Shown piece by piece: positions 31,103 through 41,256 of a stretch of DNA of 64,000 nucleotides. Where the stretch lies: contig NZ_BAEO01000014.1 of assembly GCF_000314995.1 (NCBI RefSeq), positions 1 to 64,000 on the forward strand, given 5' to 3'. The notes below the pieces were generated by a model. The model saw nothing but the letters and a program-made list of their open reading frames with translations. It ran no database searches and was not told where the DNA came from. A program made the translations under genes and the position numbers. This stretch comes from Paraglaciecola arctica BSs20135. Lineage in GTDB: Bacteria > Pseudomonadota > Gammaproteobacteria > Enterobacterales > Alteromonadaceae. The stretch's first letter is position 1. Every line of letters begins with the position of its first letter.

Positions 31103-31156
31103 GTTGTAAGCGAGCGTTAACCAGTTTACAAAACCCGTGCATAGCGCGGGTTTTTT
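31092..31156 (+). promoter_or_regulatory. leu operon transcription attenuator (alternative antiterminator/terminator)
   Basis: Terminator: ACCCGTGC (31133-31140) pairs with GCGCGGGT (31144-31151), then a T-run to 31156. Antiterminator: TGCACGGGT (31092-31100) pairs perfectly with ACCCGTGCA (31133-31141), extended by TTGTAA (31104-31109) with TTACAA (31126-31131). A ribosome stalled on leucine codons 31070-31081 leaves the first arm free, favouring antitermination. A ribosome at the stop codon hides it, favouring termination. Confidence 0.9.
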
Positions 31157-31207
31157 GTATGCGTATTTCCAGTAATTCACAACCAACAGAGCATTTAGGA
31201 GAAAGGT

Positions 31208-32782
31208 ATGTCTGGCCAATTCAAAACAAACCAGGTCAAAATTTTCGACACCACCTTGCGGGACGGCGAACAAGCGCTGCCTGCCAGTTTAAGTGTTAAG
31301 GAAAAACTAAAAATTGCTCTGGCTCTGGAACGTCTTGGTGTAGACATTATAGAAGCCGGTTTCCCAGTATCTTCGCCCGGTGATTTTAAATCAGTACAAA
31401 GCATCGCCCGTGAAATCAAAAATGCGACTGTGTGTGGTCTTTCACGTGCTTTGGCAAAAGATATCGATGCTTGTGGTGAAGCGTTAAAAGTAGCAGATCA
31501 ATTCCGTATTCATACATTTATTGCGACCTCTGACATTCATGTAAATACCAAATTACGTAAGTCTCAAGACGAAGTGGTTGAGATGGCCGTACAAGCCGTA
31601 AAACACGCCCGCCGTTATACTGACGATGTGGAGTTTTCCTGTGAAGATGCGGGTCGTACCCACATAGATTACCTATGCCGCATGGTAGAAGCCGCAATCA
31701 ACGCTGGCGCTACCACAGTCAACATTCCCGATACTGTTGGCTACACTACCCCAACAGAATTTGGTGGCATAATTAAAGACCTATTTAATCGCGTGCCCAA
31801 TATCGACAAAGCGGTCATTTCAGTGCATTGCCATAATGATTTAGGCTTAGCTGTAGCGAACTCTTTAGCGGCAGTAGAGCAAGGTGCAAGACAAGTTGAA
31901 GCCACCATAAACGGTTTAGGTGAACGTGCTGGTAACTGTTCTTTAGAAGAAATCGCCATGATTTTGCAAACTCGCCATGCAAAACTGGGGTTTACCACCA
32001 ATATCAAGAGTGAAGAAATTTCTCGTACCTCTAAATTGGTCAGTAACTTATGCAATATGCCGGTGCAAGCAAACAAAGCAATTGTTGGTGCCAATGCCTT
32101 TAGTCATTCATCAGGCATTCACCAAGACGGCGTATTAAAAGGCCAAAACACCTACGAAATCATGACACCAGAAAGTGTCGGCATTAACAAAAACAACTTA
32201 AACCTCACCTCTCGTTCTGGCCGTCATGTGATCAAACATCGCTTGATCGAATTGGGTTACAAAGAAACCGATTTTGACTTAGAAACTGTATACGAATCTT
32301 TCGTGAAACTAGCCGACAAAAAAGGCCAAGTGTTTGATTATGACTTAGAAGCGCTATTATTTTTCAGTCAAACAAAACAAGAAGACCAACATTACAAACT
32401 CACTTATTTGCAGGCCAATTCGGGTAAAGAAATCATACCTAGCGCAACAGTACGCATGTTAGTGGGCGATAAAGAAATTACCGAGTCTGCTACAGGTAAC
32501 GGACCAGTTGATGCCGCTTACAACGCTATCACTAAAGTGGTAGGTCATAACCAAGTTGAAATTGTCGATTTTAAACTTGATTCAAAAGGTGAAGGTGCCA
32601 ACGCACTCGCCCAAGTATCTGTGGTAGCTGAATACAATGGCCGTCGTTTTAACGGTATTGGTTTGGCAACAGATATAGTGGAGTCTGGAGTTAAAGCCTT
32701 GATATATGTATTAAACAACACACATTTAGCAGATCAAATTGATCAACAGAAAGAGCAACAAGTAAAAATTGCAGGGGTATAG
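31208..32782 (+). CDS. leuA: 2-Isopropylmalate synthase
   Basis: First committed step of leucine synthesis, condensing acetyl-CoA with 2-ketoisovalerate. The 524-residue protein has the catalytic [12 protein letters not shown] start, metal ligands in the HCHNDLG motif and the [14 protein letters not shown] loop. The C-terminal LeuA dimer/allosteric domain (from about 390) is complete, so feedback by leucine is expected. AGGAG precedes the ATG by a few bases. It heads a four-gene operon controlled by the attenuator upstream. Confidence 0.98.
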   Translation: MSGQFKTNQVKIFDTTLRDGEQALPASLSVKEKLKIALALERLGVDIIEAGFPVSSPGDFKSVQSIAREIKNATVCGLSRALAKDIDACGEALKVADQFRIHTFIATSDIHVNTKLRKSQDEVVEMAVQAVKHARRYTDDVEFSCEDAGRTHIDYLCRMVEAAINAGATTVNIPDTVGYTTPTEFGGIIKDLFNRVPNIDKAVISVHCHNDLGLAVANSLAAVEQGARQVEATINGLGERAGNCSLEEIAMILQTRHAKLGFTTNIKSEEISRTSKLVSNLCNMPVQANKAIVGANAFSHSSGIHQDGVLKGQNTYEIMTPESVGINKNNLNLTSRSGRHVIKHRLIELGYKETDFDLETVYESFVKLADKKGQVFDYDLEALLFFSQTKQEDQHYKLTYLQANSGKEIIPSATVRMLVGDKEITESATGNGPVDAAYNAITKVVGHNQVEIVDFKLDSKGEGANALAQVSVVAEYNGRRFNGIGLATDIVESGVKALIYVLNNTHLADQIDQQKEQQVKIAGV

Positions 32783-33874
<1,092 letters not shown>

Positions 33875-33892
33875 CAGATTTAGGAAATAGTC

Positions 33893-35305
33893 ATGGCTAC
33901 CACCTTATATGACAAAATATGGCAAGCGCATATTATCGATGCGAAAAAAACCTCTGAAACCGGCGAAGAGGGATTAATTTATATAGACAGACATTTGATC
34001 CACGAGGTGACCACCCCTCAAGCTTTTGCAGGTCTAGATGAAAAAGGTCGTAAAGTACGTTGCCCCGAGCGCACTTTTGCCACTATGGATCACAGCATAT
34101 CAACTCGCTCTTTAGCTCTTGATGCTTGTGGACCTACTAATAAATTACAATTACAAACTTTAGCAGACAACTGCAAAAAGCACGGTATTGAGTTATTCCC
34201 TGTAGGTCACCAAAAACAAGGTATTGTGCATGTGATGGGTCCTGAACTTGGGCTTATTCAACCAGGCATGACTGTTGTTTGTGGTGACTCACACACTGCT
34301 ACTCACGGTGCATTTGGCGCTTTGGCTTTTGGTATTGGTACCTCTCAGGTAGAACATGTATTTGCTACCCAAACACTGAAACAAAGCAAAGCCAAAAGCA
34401 TGCAAGTGCAAGTTAACGGCAGCTTACCTATTGGCATTACTGCCAAAGATATTATCTTGGCTATCATAGGTAAAATTGGTCACGCTGGTGCTACTGGCTA
34501 CGTCATTGAATATAGTGGTGAAGCGATTTCAGCACTATCAATGGAAGAGCGCATGACAGTGTGTAACATGAGCATAGAAGCAGGCGCTAAAGCAGGTTTA
34601 ATTGCCCCAGACCAAACTACATTTGATTATCTTGAAGGCCGTGAATACGCTCCTAAAGGCGATAATTGGACCCAAGCAGTTGCTTATTGGAACAGCTTAA
34701 AATCTGATAAAGATGCAACTTTTGATACCGTTATTCAGTTAAACGCTGCTGATATCACCCCACAAGTGACTTGGGGCACCAACCCAGGGCAAGTTATTGG
34801 TGTTAATCAACCTGTGCCATCTCCAAACGATTTTTCAGATCCCATTGATAAAGACTCAGCTAACAAAGCCCTTAAATATATGGACTTAGCGCCAGGTCAA
34901 AAACTATCTGAATTAAGCGTTAATAACGTCTTTATTGGTTCATGCACCAATGGCCGTATTGAAGATATGCGCGCCGCAGCGGCAATTGCCAAACATGGCA
35001 AAGTAGCACCAGGTGTGACTGCTATTGTGGTACCAGGTTCGGTATCAGTTAAAGCCCAAGCTGAGGCAGAACAACTCGATAAAATATTTATCGAAGCAGG
35101 TTTTGAATGGCGCTTACCTGGTTGTTCCATGTGTTTAGGCATGAACGACGACATCCTGACCCAAGGCGACCGCTGTGCATCTACCAGCAACCGTAACTTT
35201 GAAGGCCGTCAAGGCAGAGGTTCGCGCACTCATTTAGTTAGCCCAGCTATGGCCGCAGCGGCTGCATTGGCAGGTCACTTCGCCGATGTGCGCGACTATC
35301 AATAG
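33893..35305 (+). CDS. leuC: 3-Isopropylmalate dehydratase large subunit
   Basis: Isomerises 2-isopropylmalate to 3-isopropylmalate with LeuD. The 470-residue aconitase-family subunit has the 4Fe-4S cysteine in [13 protein letters not shown] and the pair in GCSMCLGMN. It also carries the [20 protein letters not shown] motif. It is spaced 18 bases from leuB and 17 from leuD. Confidence 0.98.
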   Translation: MATTLYDKIWQAHIIDAKKTSETGEEGLIYIDRHLIHEVTTPQAFAGLDEKGRKVRCPERTFATMDHSISTRSLALDACGPTNKLQLQTLADNCKKHGIELFPVGHQKQGIVHVMGPELGLIQPGMTVVCGDSHTATHGAFGALAFGIGTSQVEHVFATQTLKQSKAKSMQVQVNGSLPIGITAKDIILAIIGKIGHAGATGYVIEYSGEAISALSMEERMTVCNMSIEAGAKAGLIAPDQTTFDYLEGREYAPKGDNWTQAVAYWNSLKSDKDATFDTVIQLNAADITPQVTWGTNPGQVIGVNQPVPSPNDFSDPIDKDSANKALKYMDLAPGQKLSELSVNNVFIGSCTNGRIEDMRAAAAIAKHGKVAPGVTAIVVPGSVSVKAQAEAEQLDKIFIEAGFEWRLPGCSMCLGMNDDILTQGDRCASTSNRNFEGRQGRGSRTHLVSPAMAAAAALAGHFADVRDYQ

Positions 35306-35322
35306 ATATTAAGGAATTTTTC

Positions 35323-35934
35323 ATGACAACAGCAGGAATTAATATCCATACAGGTAAGGCAATGCCTTTAAATCAAGCCAATGTTGATACTGACCAAATC
35401 ATCCCTAAGCAATTCTTAACTGCGGTCACGAAAAGTGGCTACGGCAAACACTTGTTTCACGATTGGCGTTATCTGGATCAACATGAACAAGTACCTAATC
35501 CTGACTTTGTATTTAACAAGACAGAACACCAAGGGGCCAGTGTTTTACTGACTAGGGAAAACTTTGGTTGTGGTTCAAGCCGCGAACATGCGCCTTGGTC
35601 ACTAGACGACTATGGTTTTAAAGTGGTAATTGGTACTAGTTTTGCTGACATTTTTTACGGTAACTGTATCAACAATCAATTGTTACCTGTGCAGCTTACA
35701 AGCAGTCAAATGGATCAACTTTTTGCTCTGGTTGAAAGTGATGCCTCTGCGCAAATCACTGTGAATTTACAAGATCAAACAGTTAAGGTTAAAGACTTGA
35801 ATTTTGGCTTTGAAATTGCTGAGCAGCATAAAACCAATCTACTCAAAGGTTTGGATGCAATAGGTCAAACTTTAGAACTAGACGATAAAATTACCGCGTT
35901 TGAGAATAATTTGCCACAGTGGCAAAAAGCTTAA
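35323..35934 (+). CDS. leuD: 3-Isopropylmalate dehydratase small subunit
   Basis: Swivelling-domain partner of LeuC. The 203-residue protein has the family motifs NVDTDQIIPKQFL and FGCGSSREHAPW and the expected length. AAGGA precedes the ATG. It ends the leu operon, followed by a strong terminator. Confidence 0.98.
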   Translation: MTTAGINIHTGKAMPLNQANVDTDQIIPKQFLTAVTKSGYGKHLFHDWRYLDQHEQVPNPDFVFNKTEHQGASVLLTRENFGCGSSREHAPWSLDDYGFKVVIGTSFADIFYGNCINNQLLPVQLTSSQMDQLFALVESDASAQITVNLQDQTVKVKDLNFGFEIAEQHKTNLLKGLDAIGQTLELDDKITAFENNLPQWQKA

Positions 35935-35945
35935 ATTCAATGATT

Positions 35946-35974
35946 AAAAAACGGCTCACTTTGAGCCGTTTTTT
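35946..35974 (+). terminator. Intrinsic terminator after leuD
   Basis: Perfect arms AACGGCTCA (35950-35958) and TGAGCCGTT (35962-35970) with a three-base loop. An A-run precedes and a T-run follows, so it may also serve the convergent gene downstream. Confidence 0.93.
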
Positions 35975-35994
35975 CTATCCTCTGCAAATTTAAT

Positions 35995-36243
35995 TCATAA
36001 TTGATTTATTTGCTGCCCCAAATCAAACTTGCTATCTGTCACAATTTTTTCAAGCACTATCACTCTTGCAACCAGCACTTCTACCTTCTCTTGCATGGTT
36101 ATCACCGCTTCAGTATCGCTGTCTTTTTGCAGTGCTAATATTTTCTGATTGACCTCTGATTTGTAATTAAAATAATTACGCACAAAGATAATAATTAAAA
36201 TCGGTGATGTCAGTGCCATCATAACTAAAAATAATTCAAACAT
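35995..36243 (-). CDS. PspB-like small membrane protein
   Basis: An 82-residue protein with one N-terminal membrane helix (about 3-21) and a coiled-coil tail. The tail reads VARVIVLEKIVTDSKFDLGQQI and resembles phage-shock protein B-type and related small envelope proteins with a RVxxLExIVTD motif. No pspA or pspC is nearby, so a role in the phage-shock response is not supported. It overlaps the upstream CPBP gene by eight bases, so the two are probably coexpressed. Confidence 0.7.
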   Translation of the reverse strand: MFELFLVMMALTSPILIIIFVRNYFNYKSEVNQKILALQKDSDTEAVITMQEKVEVLVARVIVLEKIVTDSKFDLGQQINQL

Positions 36244-37075
36244 AGTTGCTCTCCAAGTGGGTGTTTTGTTTTGTTGGTTCTAAGTTAGGATTAGTTTTGG
36301 GATTGTTATGCCATAAGGATGCGAAGGTTACTTGCCTAGGCTTACCTTTACGAACCAGCATATACACGTAAACAATGCTTAAGATAATTGAGGTAGCTTT
36401 GAATAGGTTACCTTCTAAGTCCCCTGCTGCGCCCCCTGACATACCAAATATGCCGTATGCTGCGTTCATAAAGATATGCATAAACATTGGAAACCAAATA
36501 CGGTATCCACATTCACAATATAACCACGCAAACCAAGTGCCAGCGATAGCCGTTATTGACAGCGCCATCACAGCCGATATGACATCATGGCCTTGATAAA
36601 TATGTCCTAAACCAAAAATAATCGAGCTAATTAATGCGGCAGGTATAAACCCCCAGCGACAATAGTGAAATAACACCCCAAATAACGCTGCCCTGAAGAT
36701 AATTTCTTCGAACACACCGGCATATATTGACCCTGTAATGATGGCAGAAAGTGACAGATTTAACTCGCTACTTAAAAATGCATAACCTAAAGTCATAGGG
36801 ATACAACAAGCAACTGCCGCCAAAAAGTAATGTTGAGAGCCAGCCACATTAAGGCCTAAAACGTCATACCAAGGATGTTCTTTAAACAGAAAGGTCGCTA
36901 CTAATATTAGTGGTCCGTAAATAAATAGATACTTGGCCACTGTATGTAAAACGTAAGATTGTTGATCTAACCTGAGTAAAACGTCGCTCCAACTATCGCC
37001 CCAAAACTCTCTCATCAAATAGTGACAGAACATAAAGGTAGTTAATAACACTAGTGATTTTATTATGTGATTCAT
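36236..37075 (-). CDS. CPBP-family intramembrane glutamic protease
   Basis: A roughly 279-residue polytopic membrane protein of the CAAX-protease/bacteriocin-processing family. All three motifs are present: EEIIFR (Glu-Glu near 123-124), FGLGHIYQG and a later HIFMNA. They form the active site in the membrane. I place the start at ATG 37075, with AGG about seven bases upstream; 37132 would add residues with no ribosome site. Members process peptides or act in immunity, and the substrate here is unknown. Confidence 0.87.
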   Translation of the reverse strand: MNHIIKSLVLLTTFMFCHYLMREFWGDSWSDVLLRLDQQSYVLHTVAKYLFIYGPLILVATFLFKEHPWYDVLGLNVAGSQHYFLAAVACCIPMTLGYAFLSSELNLSLSAIITGSIYAGVFEEIIFRAALFGVLFHYCRWGFIPAALISSIIFGLGHIYQGHDVISAVMALSITAIAGTWFAWLYCECGYRIWFPMFMHIFMNAAYGIFGMSGGAAGDLEGNLFKATSIILSIVYVYMLVRKGKPRQVTFASLWHNNPKTNPNLEPTKQNTHLESNYV

Positions 37076-37194
37076 ATATACCTGCTTAATGTGAAATTTA
37101 AAATTCACACTAAGCATGACAGCACAATCCAAAAGAGCGATTAGTTAGGGATAAACCTGGTTTTTAAGGGGCTAGTAACAAAAAACTGGGGTGA

Positions 37195-38043
37195 TTAACA
37201 AGCTTTAGGGACTAATGACAAAGCCTGTTTTATGACATCCACATAAGTACGGGAGACGGGAACCACAACATCACCTGCCTGCATGGATAATTGCAAACCA
37301 GCAGCATTACCCTGCCATGCTTTAACTAATAATACATTCACTGCATAAGATCTATGGCAACGAATCACCTGTAAGTTATTCGGCAGCTGTTTTAAAAGGT
37401 TGGTTAAGGAGCAGCGCAATAATTTATGGCTGCAACTATCACCATCAAGTAAAGCAAGCTCACAATAGTTATCCGCAGATTTGATAAACAATAAATGCGA
37501 CAAGGCAAGTTGCACATAATCGTCTTTATTTTCACCGCTTAAGGTTATGAGTTTAACTTGGGTTGATGGATTGCCTTCAGTTTGAGTTTGACCAAGATCA
37601 ATCTGCTGTGGTGGCGAGATAGTGACTGAATGACGATTAACTAGAAACATAAAACAGATAGGAAATAACCCTATTGCTAAGGTATAAAAAACAAACAACA
37701 ACTGATTCTGCCAATGCCAAGAGCCCAACATTGCCACTACAAAATAACTGTGATTAAACACCGCAACTATCACAATATAAAGACTAGGAATAAGCAACCG
37801 ATGGAAATGACTCTTTAACTTGAGGCGAGTTAAGCCTATCTCTAATGCGCCAGATAACAATAAAGCACAAAACGTCACTAAACCATAACCTGCAAGTCGC
37901 AGAAATTTGTAGGAAATAAGATCGTTGTTAGTACCAAAAGGCTGAAACAAAAATAAAACGAACAAAGTCACTGCAGAAAAAATCAATGCCCTTCGCACCA
38001 GCACTTTTCTGGACAATAAATCATCTTGAAGCCACAACTGCAC
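37195..38043 (-). CDS. Membrane-anchored LytTR transcriptional regulator
   Basis: Four predicted membrane helices (about 18-160) precede a C-terminal LytTR DNA-binding domain. That domain contains ADNYCELALLDGD, RCHRSYAVN and VVPVSRTYVD, the usual LytTR landmarks. It differs from classical response regulators in lacking a receiver domain and tethering its DNA-binding domain to the membrane, so it may sense an envelope signal directly. The start codon is GTG. A similarly built protein is encoded at 56139-56990. Confidence 0.85.
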   Translation of the reverse strand: MQLWLQDDLLSRKVLVRRALIFSAVTLFVLFLFQPFGTNNDLISYKFLRLAGYGLVTFCALLLSGALEIGLTRLKLKSHFHRLLIPSLYIVIVAVFNHSYFVVAMLGSWHWQNQLLFVFYTLAIGLFPICFMFLVNRHSVTISPPQQIDLGQTQTEGNPSTQVKLITLSGENKDDYVQLALSHLLFIKSADNYCELALLDGDSCSHKLLRCSLTNLLKQLPNNLQVIRCHRSYAVNVLLVKAWQGNAAGLQLSMQAGDVVVPVSRTYVDVIKQALSLVPKAC

Positions 38044-38115
38044 TATTTAGACACCCCTACCCTTAAAAAACGGCCATAAAAATACCACAGATATAGCTAC
38101 TTAATGGCACTACAT

Positions 38116-38673
38116 TTATCGCTTAGCAGAATAAGGATCTTCAGCCATCAAATAGGCCCGTAAATCGGCTTTATGGGGCTGTGATTTTAACCATTCTCGC
38201 ATTTCTTTTACTTTGTTATACACTTCGTCGCCAAATCTATCGCGGTATATATCTGTAAGATGTTCTCGAGCACTGTCTTGACGAATTTTTCGTTGCCATG
38301 ATTCTGTCACTAATGCATTAAGACTGCCCGCTAAGCCTTCGTGGATCAGCAATTCCCACTCGCCTTTATCTAACCATAAACCACCTATGGCAGTACTGTA
38401 ATCGAGTCTATGGCTATTATTCGCTGATATCTTAAACTTACGCATAATAGTGTGCGTGACTGGGCATAATATGGCTTGTTTTTTCTCTACAGCTTCCACT
38501 TCCTCAAATTGGATATCTTTTGCAAATTCATAATCAGGATGCCGTTCACGCCATGCAGCGTAATCTTCAATTAAAATCCAATCACCACCACAATCTGAAC
38601 AGGTGTGAGCTCTGAATAAACCGTCGATAAAGCTGGGGTTTAGTTTTCCAGTATTACAAGCTGTGCATTTCAT
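38116..38673 (-). CDS. Zinc-ribbon (TFIIB-type) protein
   Basis: A 185-residue protein with an N-terminal zinc ribbon: CTACNTGKL and HTCSDCGGDW supply four cysteines, matching the zf-TFIIB family. The rest is helical and charged, ending in a YLMAEDPYSAKR-type tail. I chose the ATG at 38673 with AGGA about six bases upstream; an ATG at 38691 adds six residues. Function is unknown; the family includes small proteins of uncertain role. Confidence 0.8.
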   Translation of the reverse strand: MKCTACNTGKLNPSFIDGLFRAHTCSDCGGDWILIEDYAAWRERHPDYEFAKDIQFEEVEAVEKKQAILCPVTHTIMRKFKISANNSHRLDYSTAIGGLWLDKGEWELLIHEGLAGSLNALVTESWQRKIRQDSAREHLTDIYRDRFGDEVYNKVKEMREWLKSQPHKADLRAYLMAEDPYSAKR

Positions 38674-38767
38674 ATTAGATCCTGTTTTCATTCGAAACTG
38701 ATGTTAAATATGCCAGATAAGTAAAGTCTAGCGCAAGTGAACCTCTATTGGTGGTTAATCCACACTC

Positions 38768-40528
38768 TTAATCCATATTCTGTTTATCTTCTTCAAACAA
38801 ATGTTGTAGTTCCAAGCGCCCTTGTTTGCTGATTTTAATGAGTTCTTCAAAATCCATATTTTGCATCAAAGTATTATCTAATAAGTGCTTATCATGGGTG
38901 GCAAAGATATCTATCAAATGTTTGGCTTCGGTGTCGCTCTTACCGTAGGCTTGAAGCAGCATATTTGCCGCTTCTAAGCCACCCGCAAACACTTCTCTGA
39001 CGTTTGTTTGAATACCAAGGTTATATAGTTTAATTGCCGTAAAACGATTTCTCGCTCTGGCAATAACCTTAACTTCAGGGAAATGTTCTGTGACTAACTC
39101 GGAAATTTTAAGTGCATCATCTTCATCATCGACTGCCACCAAAATCACCTTAGCGTGGGCAATGCCTGCGGCCTCCAATAAGTCTAATCGACATGCGTCA
39201 CCAAAAAATACTTTATTGCCAAACTGCCTTACAAATTCAATATGTTCGGCGTCTTTATCTAGCGCCGTAAAAGGAATATTGTTGGCGGCCAAAATCCTGC
39301 CAGAAACCTGACCAAATCGGCCAAACCCAGCAATCAGCACTTCAGGCTCACTCAAATCCGCTTTAGAGTCATAAACGGCTGGACAGTTTTTACTGGTAAA
39401 CCATAAGCTGTGCAAAATCACTAAAGGTGCAGTTAATGCCATAGAGACACCTACAATTAATGTCACTTCACTACTAATTTGCACGGGTATTATTCCATTA
39501 GTCGCTGCTTGTGCCATCACCACAAAAGCAAACTCCCCCCCTTGGGATAACATCAATCCCACCCGCCAAGCATCGGTATTGTGCTGTTTGGCTAACTTAA
39601 GCACTGCGAAAATAATCAAGGTTTTAATTAACACTAATATTAAGCTGGCCGAAATAATAAACACTGGTTCTGCCATCAAAATACTTAAGTCTAAGTTCAT
39701 ACCTATAGCAATAAAAAACAAGCCTAATAATAAACCTTTGAATGGTTCGATTTCGGTTTCTAGCTGATGTCTGAAACTAGAATTAGCGAGTAACATTCCG
39801 GCTACAAATGCCCCCATACCCATGGATAACCCAGCTTCCTCCATCCCTATTGCAGTCGCCATAACAATAAGTAACGCCGCGGCAGTCATCACTTCCCCGC
39901 TACCATATTTAGACACTAGTCGTAAAAACGGATTAGTTAAATAACGCCCTACAGCTAAGACTGTCACTATTGCTAACACACCAATCCACCAAGGTGGCCC
40001 AGCATTATTGCTTGTGGTTGAGAGATGTTCGATTAACAACAAGATAGGAATAACCGCTAAATCTTGCATTAATAGAATAGAAAAACCCTGTTGACCCGGT
40101 GGCGATTTAAGAATGCGATGTTCTGTCATTAACTGCACAGCAAAGGCGGTAGACGACAAAGCCAGTGACAAACCTATCACTAAGGAAATAACCCAGGAAA
40201 AATCCATCACAAAATGCGAAATTAAACCTATGATGCAGGCACTTATCAGAAATTGTCCGCCACCAGTAAATAAAATTTGATTGCGCATTCCCCAGAGTTT
40301 TTCGGGTTGTAACTCTAAGCCAATCACAAACAGCAGTAACACCACCCCGAGTTCAGCAAAATGTAATATGGTCTGAGGATCATTCACCCAATTCATAACT
40401 TGTGGGCCAATCACTAACCCAGCAACCAAATAACCTAAAATAGCGCCTAATTTAAACTTTTTAAAAATAGGTACCGCAATCACAGTTGCGGCTAAAAAAA
40501 TTACAGCTGAACCCAAAACACTCATCAA
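38768..40528 (-). CDS. CPA2-family cation:proton antiporter (KefB/KefC/YbaL-like)
   Basis: A 586-residue antiporter with about 12 membrane helices (to about 375). A cytoplasmic TrkA-N (RCK) domain follows, whose nucleotide site is IAGFGRFGQVSG. The transport core shows the GLELQPEKLW and LMLSQGGEFAFV motifs of the family. The RCK domain points to nucleotide- or glutathione-type gating. Potassium efflux is assumed from homology; whether it is KefB-like or YbaL-like cannot be settled here. Confidence 0.9.
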   Translation of the reverse strand: MMSVLGSAVIFLAATVIAVPIFKKFKLGAILGYLVAGLVIGPQVMNWVNDPQTILHFAELGVVLLLFVIGLELQPEKLWGMRNQILFTGGGQFLISACIIGLISHFVMDFSWVISLVIGLSLALSSTAFAVQLMTEHRILKSPPGQQGFSILLMQDLAVIPILLLIEHLSTTSNNAGPPWWIGVLAIVTVLAVGRYLTNPFLRLVSKYGSGEVMTAAALLIVMATAIGMEEAGLSMGMGAFVAGMLLANSSFRHQLETEIEPFKGLLLGLFFIAIGMNLDLSILMAEPVFIISASLILVLIKTLIIFAVLKLAKQHNTDAWRVGLMLSQGGEFAFVVMAQAATNGIIPVQISSEVTLIVGVSMALTAPLVILHSLWFTSKNCPAVYDSKADLSEPEVLIAGFGRFGQVSGRILAANNIPFTALDKDAEHIEFVRQFGNKVFFGDACRLDLLEAAGIAHAKVILVAVDDEDDALKISELVTEHFPEVKVIARARNRFTAIKLYNLGIQTNVREVFAGGLEAANMLLQAYGKSDTEAKHLIDIFATHDKHLLDNTLMQNMDFEELIKISKQGRLELQHLFEEDKQNMD

Positions 40529-40667
40529 ATTTACCTAAGGTTATAAAGTCTGGAAAAAGTAGAGAATACCTTCAAACTGCTATTCAGACACTAAAAAAGC
40601 AAACTCGCCTTAAATTTAACAGTTTGTTAACATTGATATAAGTTAATAAAATAACCAGAGAAAATAC

Positions 40668-41111
40668 ATGAACGACACCATTGATCACACAACAACAACG
40701 CCCAAGTGGTTTTTAATTTTGGCCGTTGTATTAGCTATATGGAACCTTATGGGTGCCATGGCTTTTATTATGCAAATGACTATGACAGCAGAACAAATTG
40801 CTGCACTGCCAGAAAAGCAACAAATGTTATATCAAGATATTCCACTTTGGGTGAATATTGCCTTTGGTTGTGCAGTATTTGGTGGGGCTTTAGGCTGTAT
40901 TGCTTTAGTCTTTAAAAAGGCCATAGCGCTACCAATTTTGTTGATTTCCTTGATTGGCGTATTAGTGCAGATGTTTCATGCATTTATTCTCACAAACTCA
41001 TACGAGGTATTTGGTCCAGGTGGCGCTATCATGCCAATGTTGGTGATAGTCATTGCACTATTTCTAGTTTGGCTGACAATTAACGCCAAGGTTAAAGGTT
41101 GGATAGCCTAA
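40668..41111 (+). CDS. Four-helix membrane protein, function unknown
   Basis: A 147-residue protein with four hydrophobic segments (about 14-35, 60-82, 87-107, 118-139) and a short polar N-terminus. It resembles small membrane proteins often found in Alteromonadales but I cannot assign a function. The ATG has AGAG upstream. It lies between the antiporter gene and gspB on its own strand. Confidence 0.75.
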   Translation: MNDTIDHTTTTPKWFLILAVVLAIWNLMGAMAFIMQMTMTAEQIAALPEKQQMLYQDIPLWVNIAFGCAVFGGALGCIALVFKKAIALPILLISLIGVLVQMFHAFILTNSYEVFGPGGAIMPMLVIVIALFLVWLTINAKVKGWIA

Positions 41112-41172
41112 GTTACAGTGCATCAAAGCCTATCTGACAGTTTGCAATTAGTCGTTTTTATCAAATTGGAGT

Positions 41173-41212
41173 AACCCAGAGTAGGTTTATTTAAACCTCG
41201 TTTACTGGGGTT
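41173..41212. terminator. Long imperfect stem-loop between convergent genes
   Basis: AACCC (from 41173) pairs with GGGTT (to 41212), and GGTTTA with TAAACC in the centre, giving a long interrupted hairpin. A weak T-rich tail follows. It lies between the four-helix protein gene and gspB and could end transcription in either direction. Confidence 0.5.
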
Positions 41213-41256
41213 GCTATTATTGAATTGAGCATTTCATTAACCGCTGTTTGGGTTAG

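Noticed and set aside
35995-36243. Assignment of the small membrane protein to a phage-shock (Psp) operon
   Set aside because: No pspA, pspC or pspF relative is nearby; only the coiled-coil motif resembles PspB.
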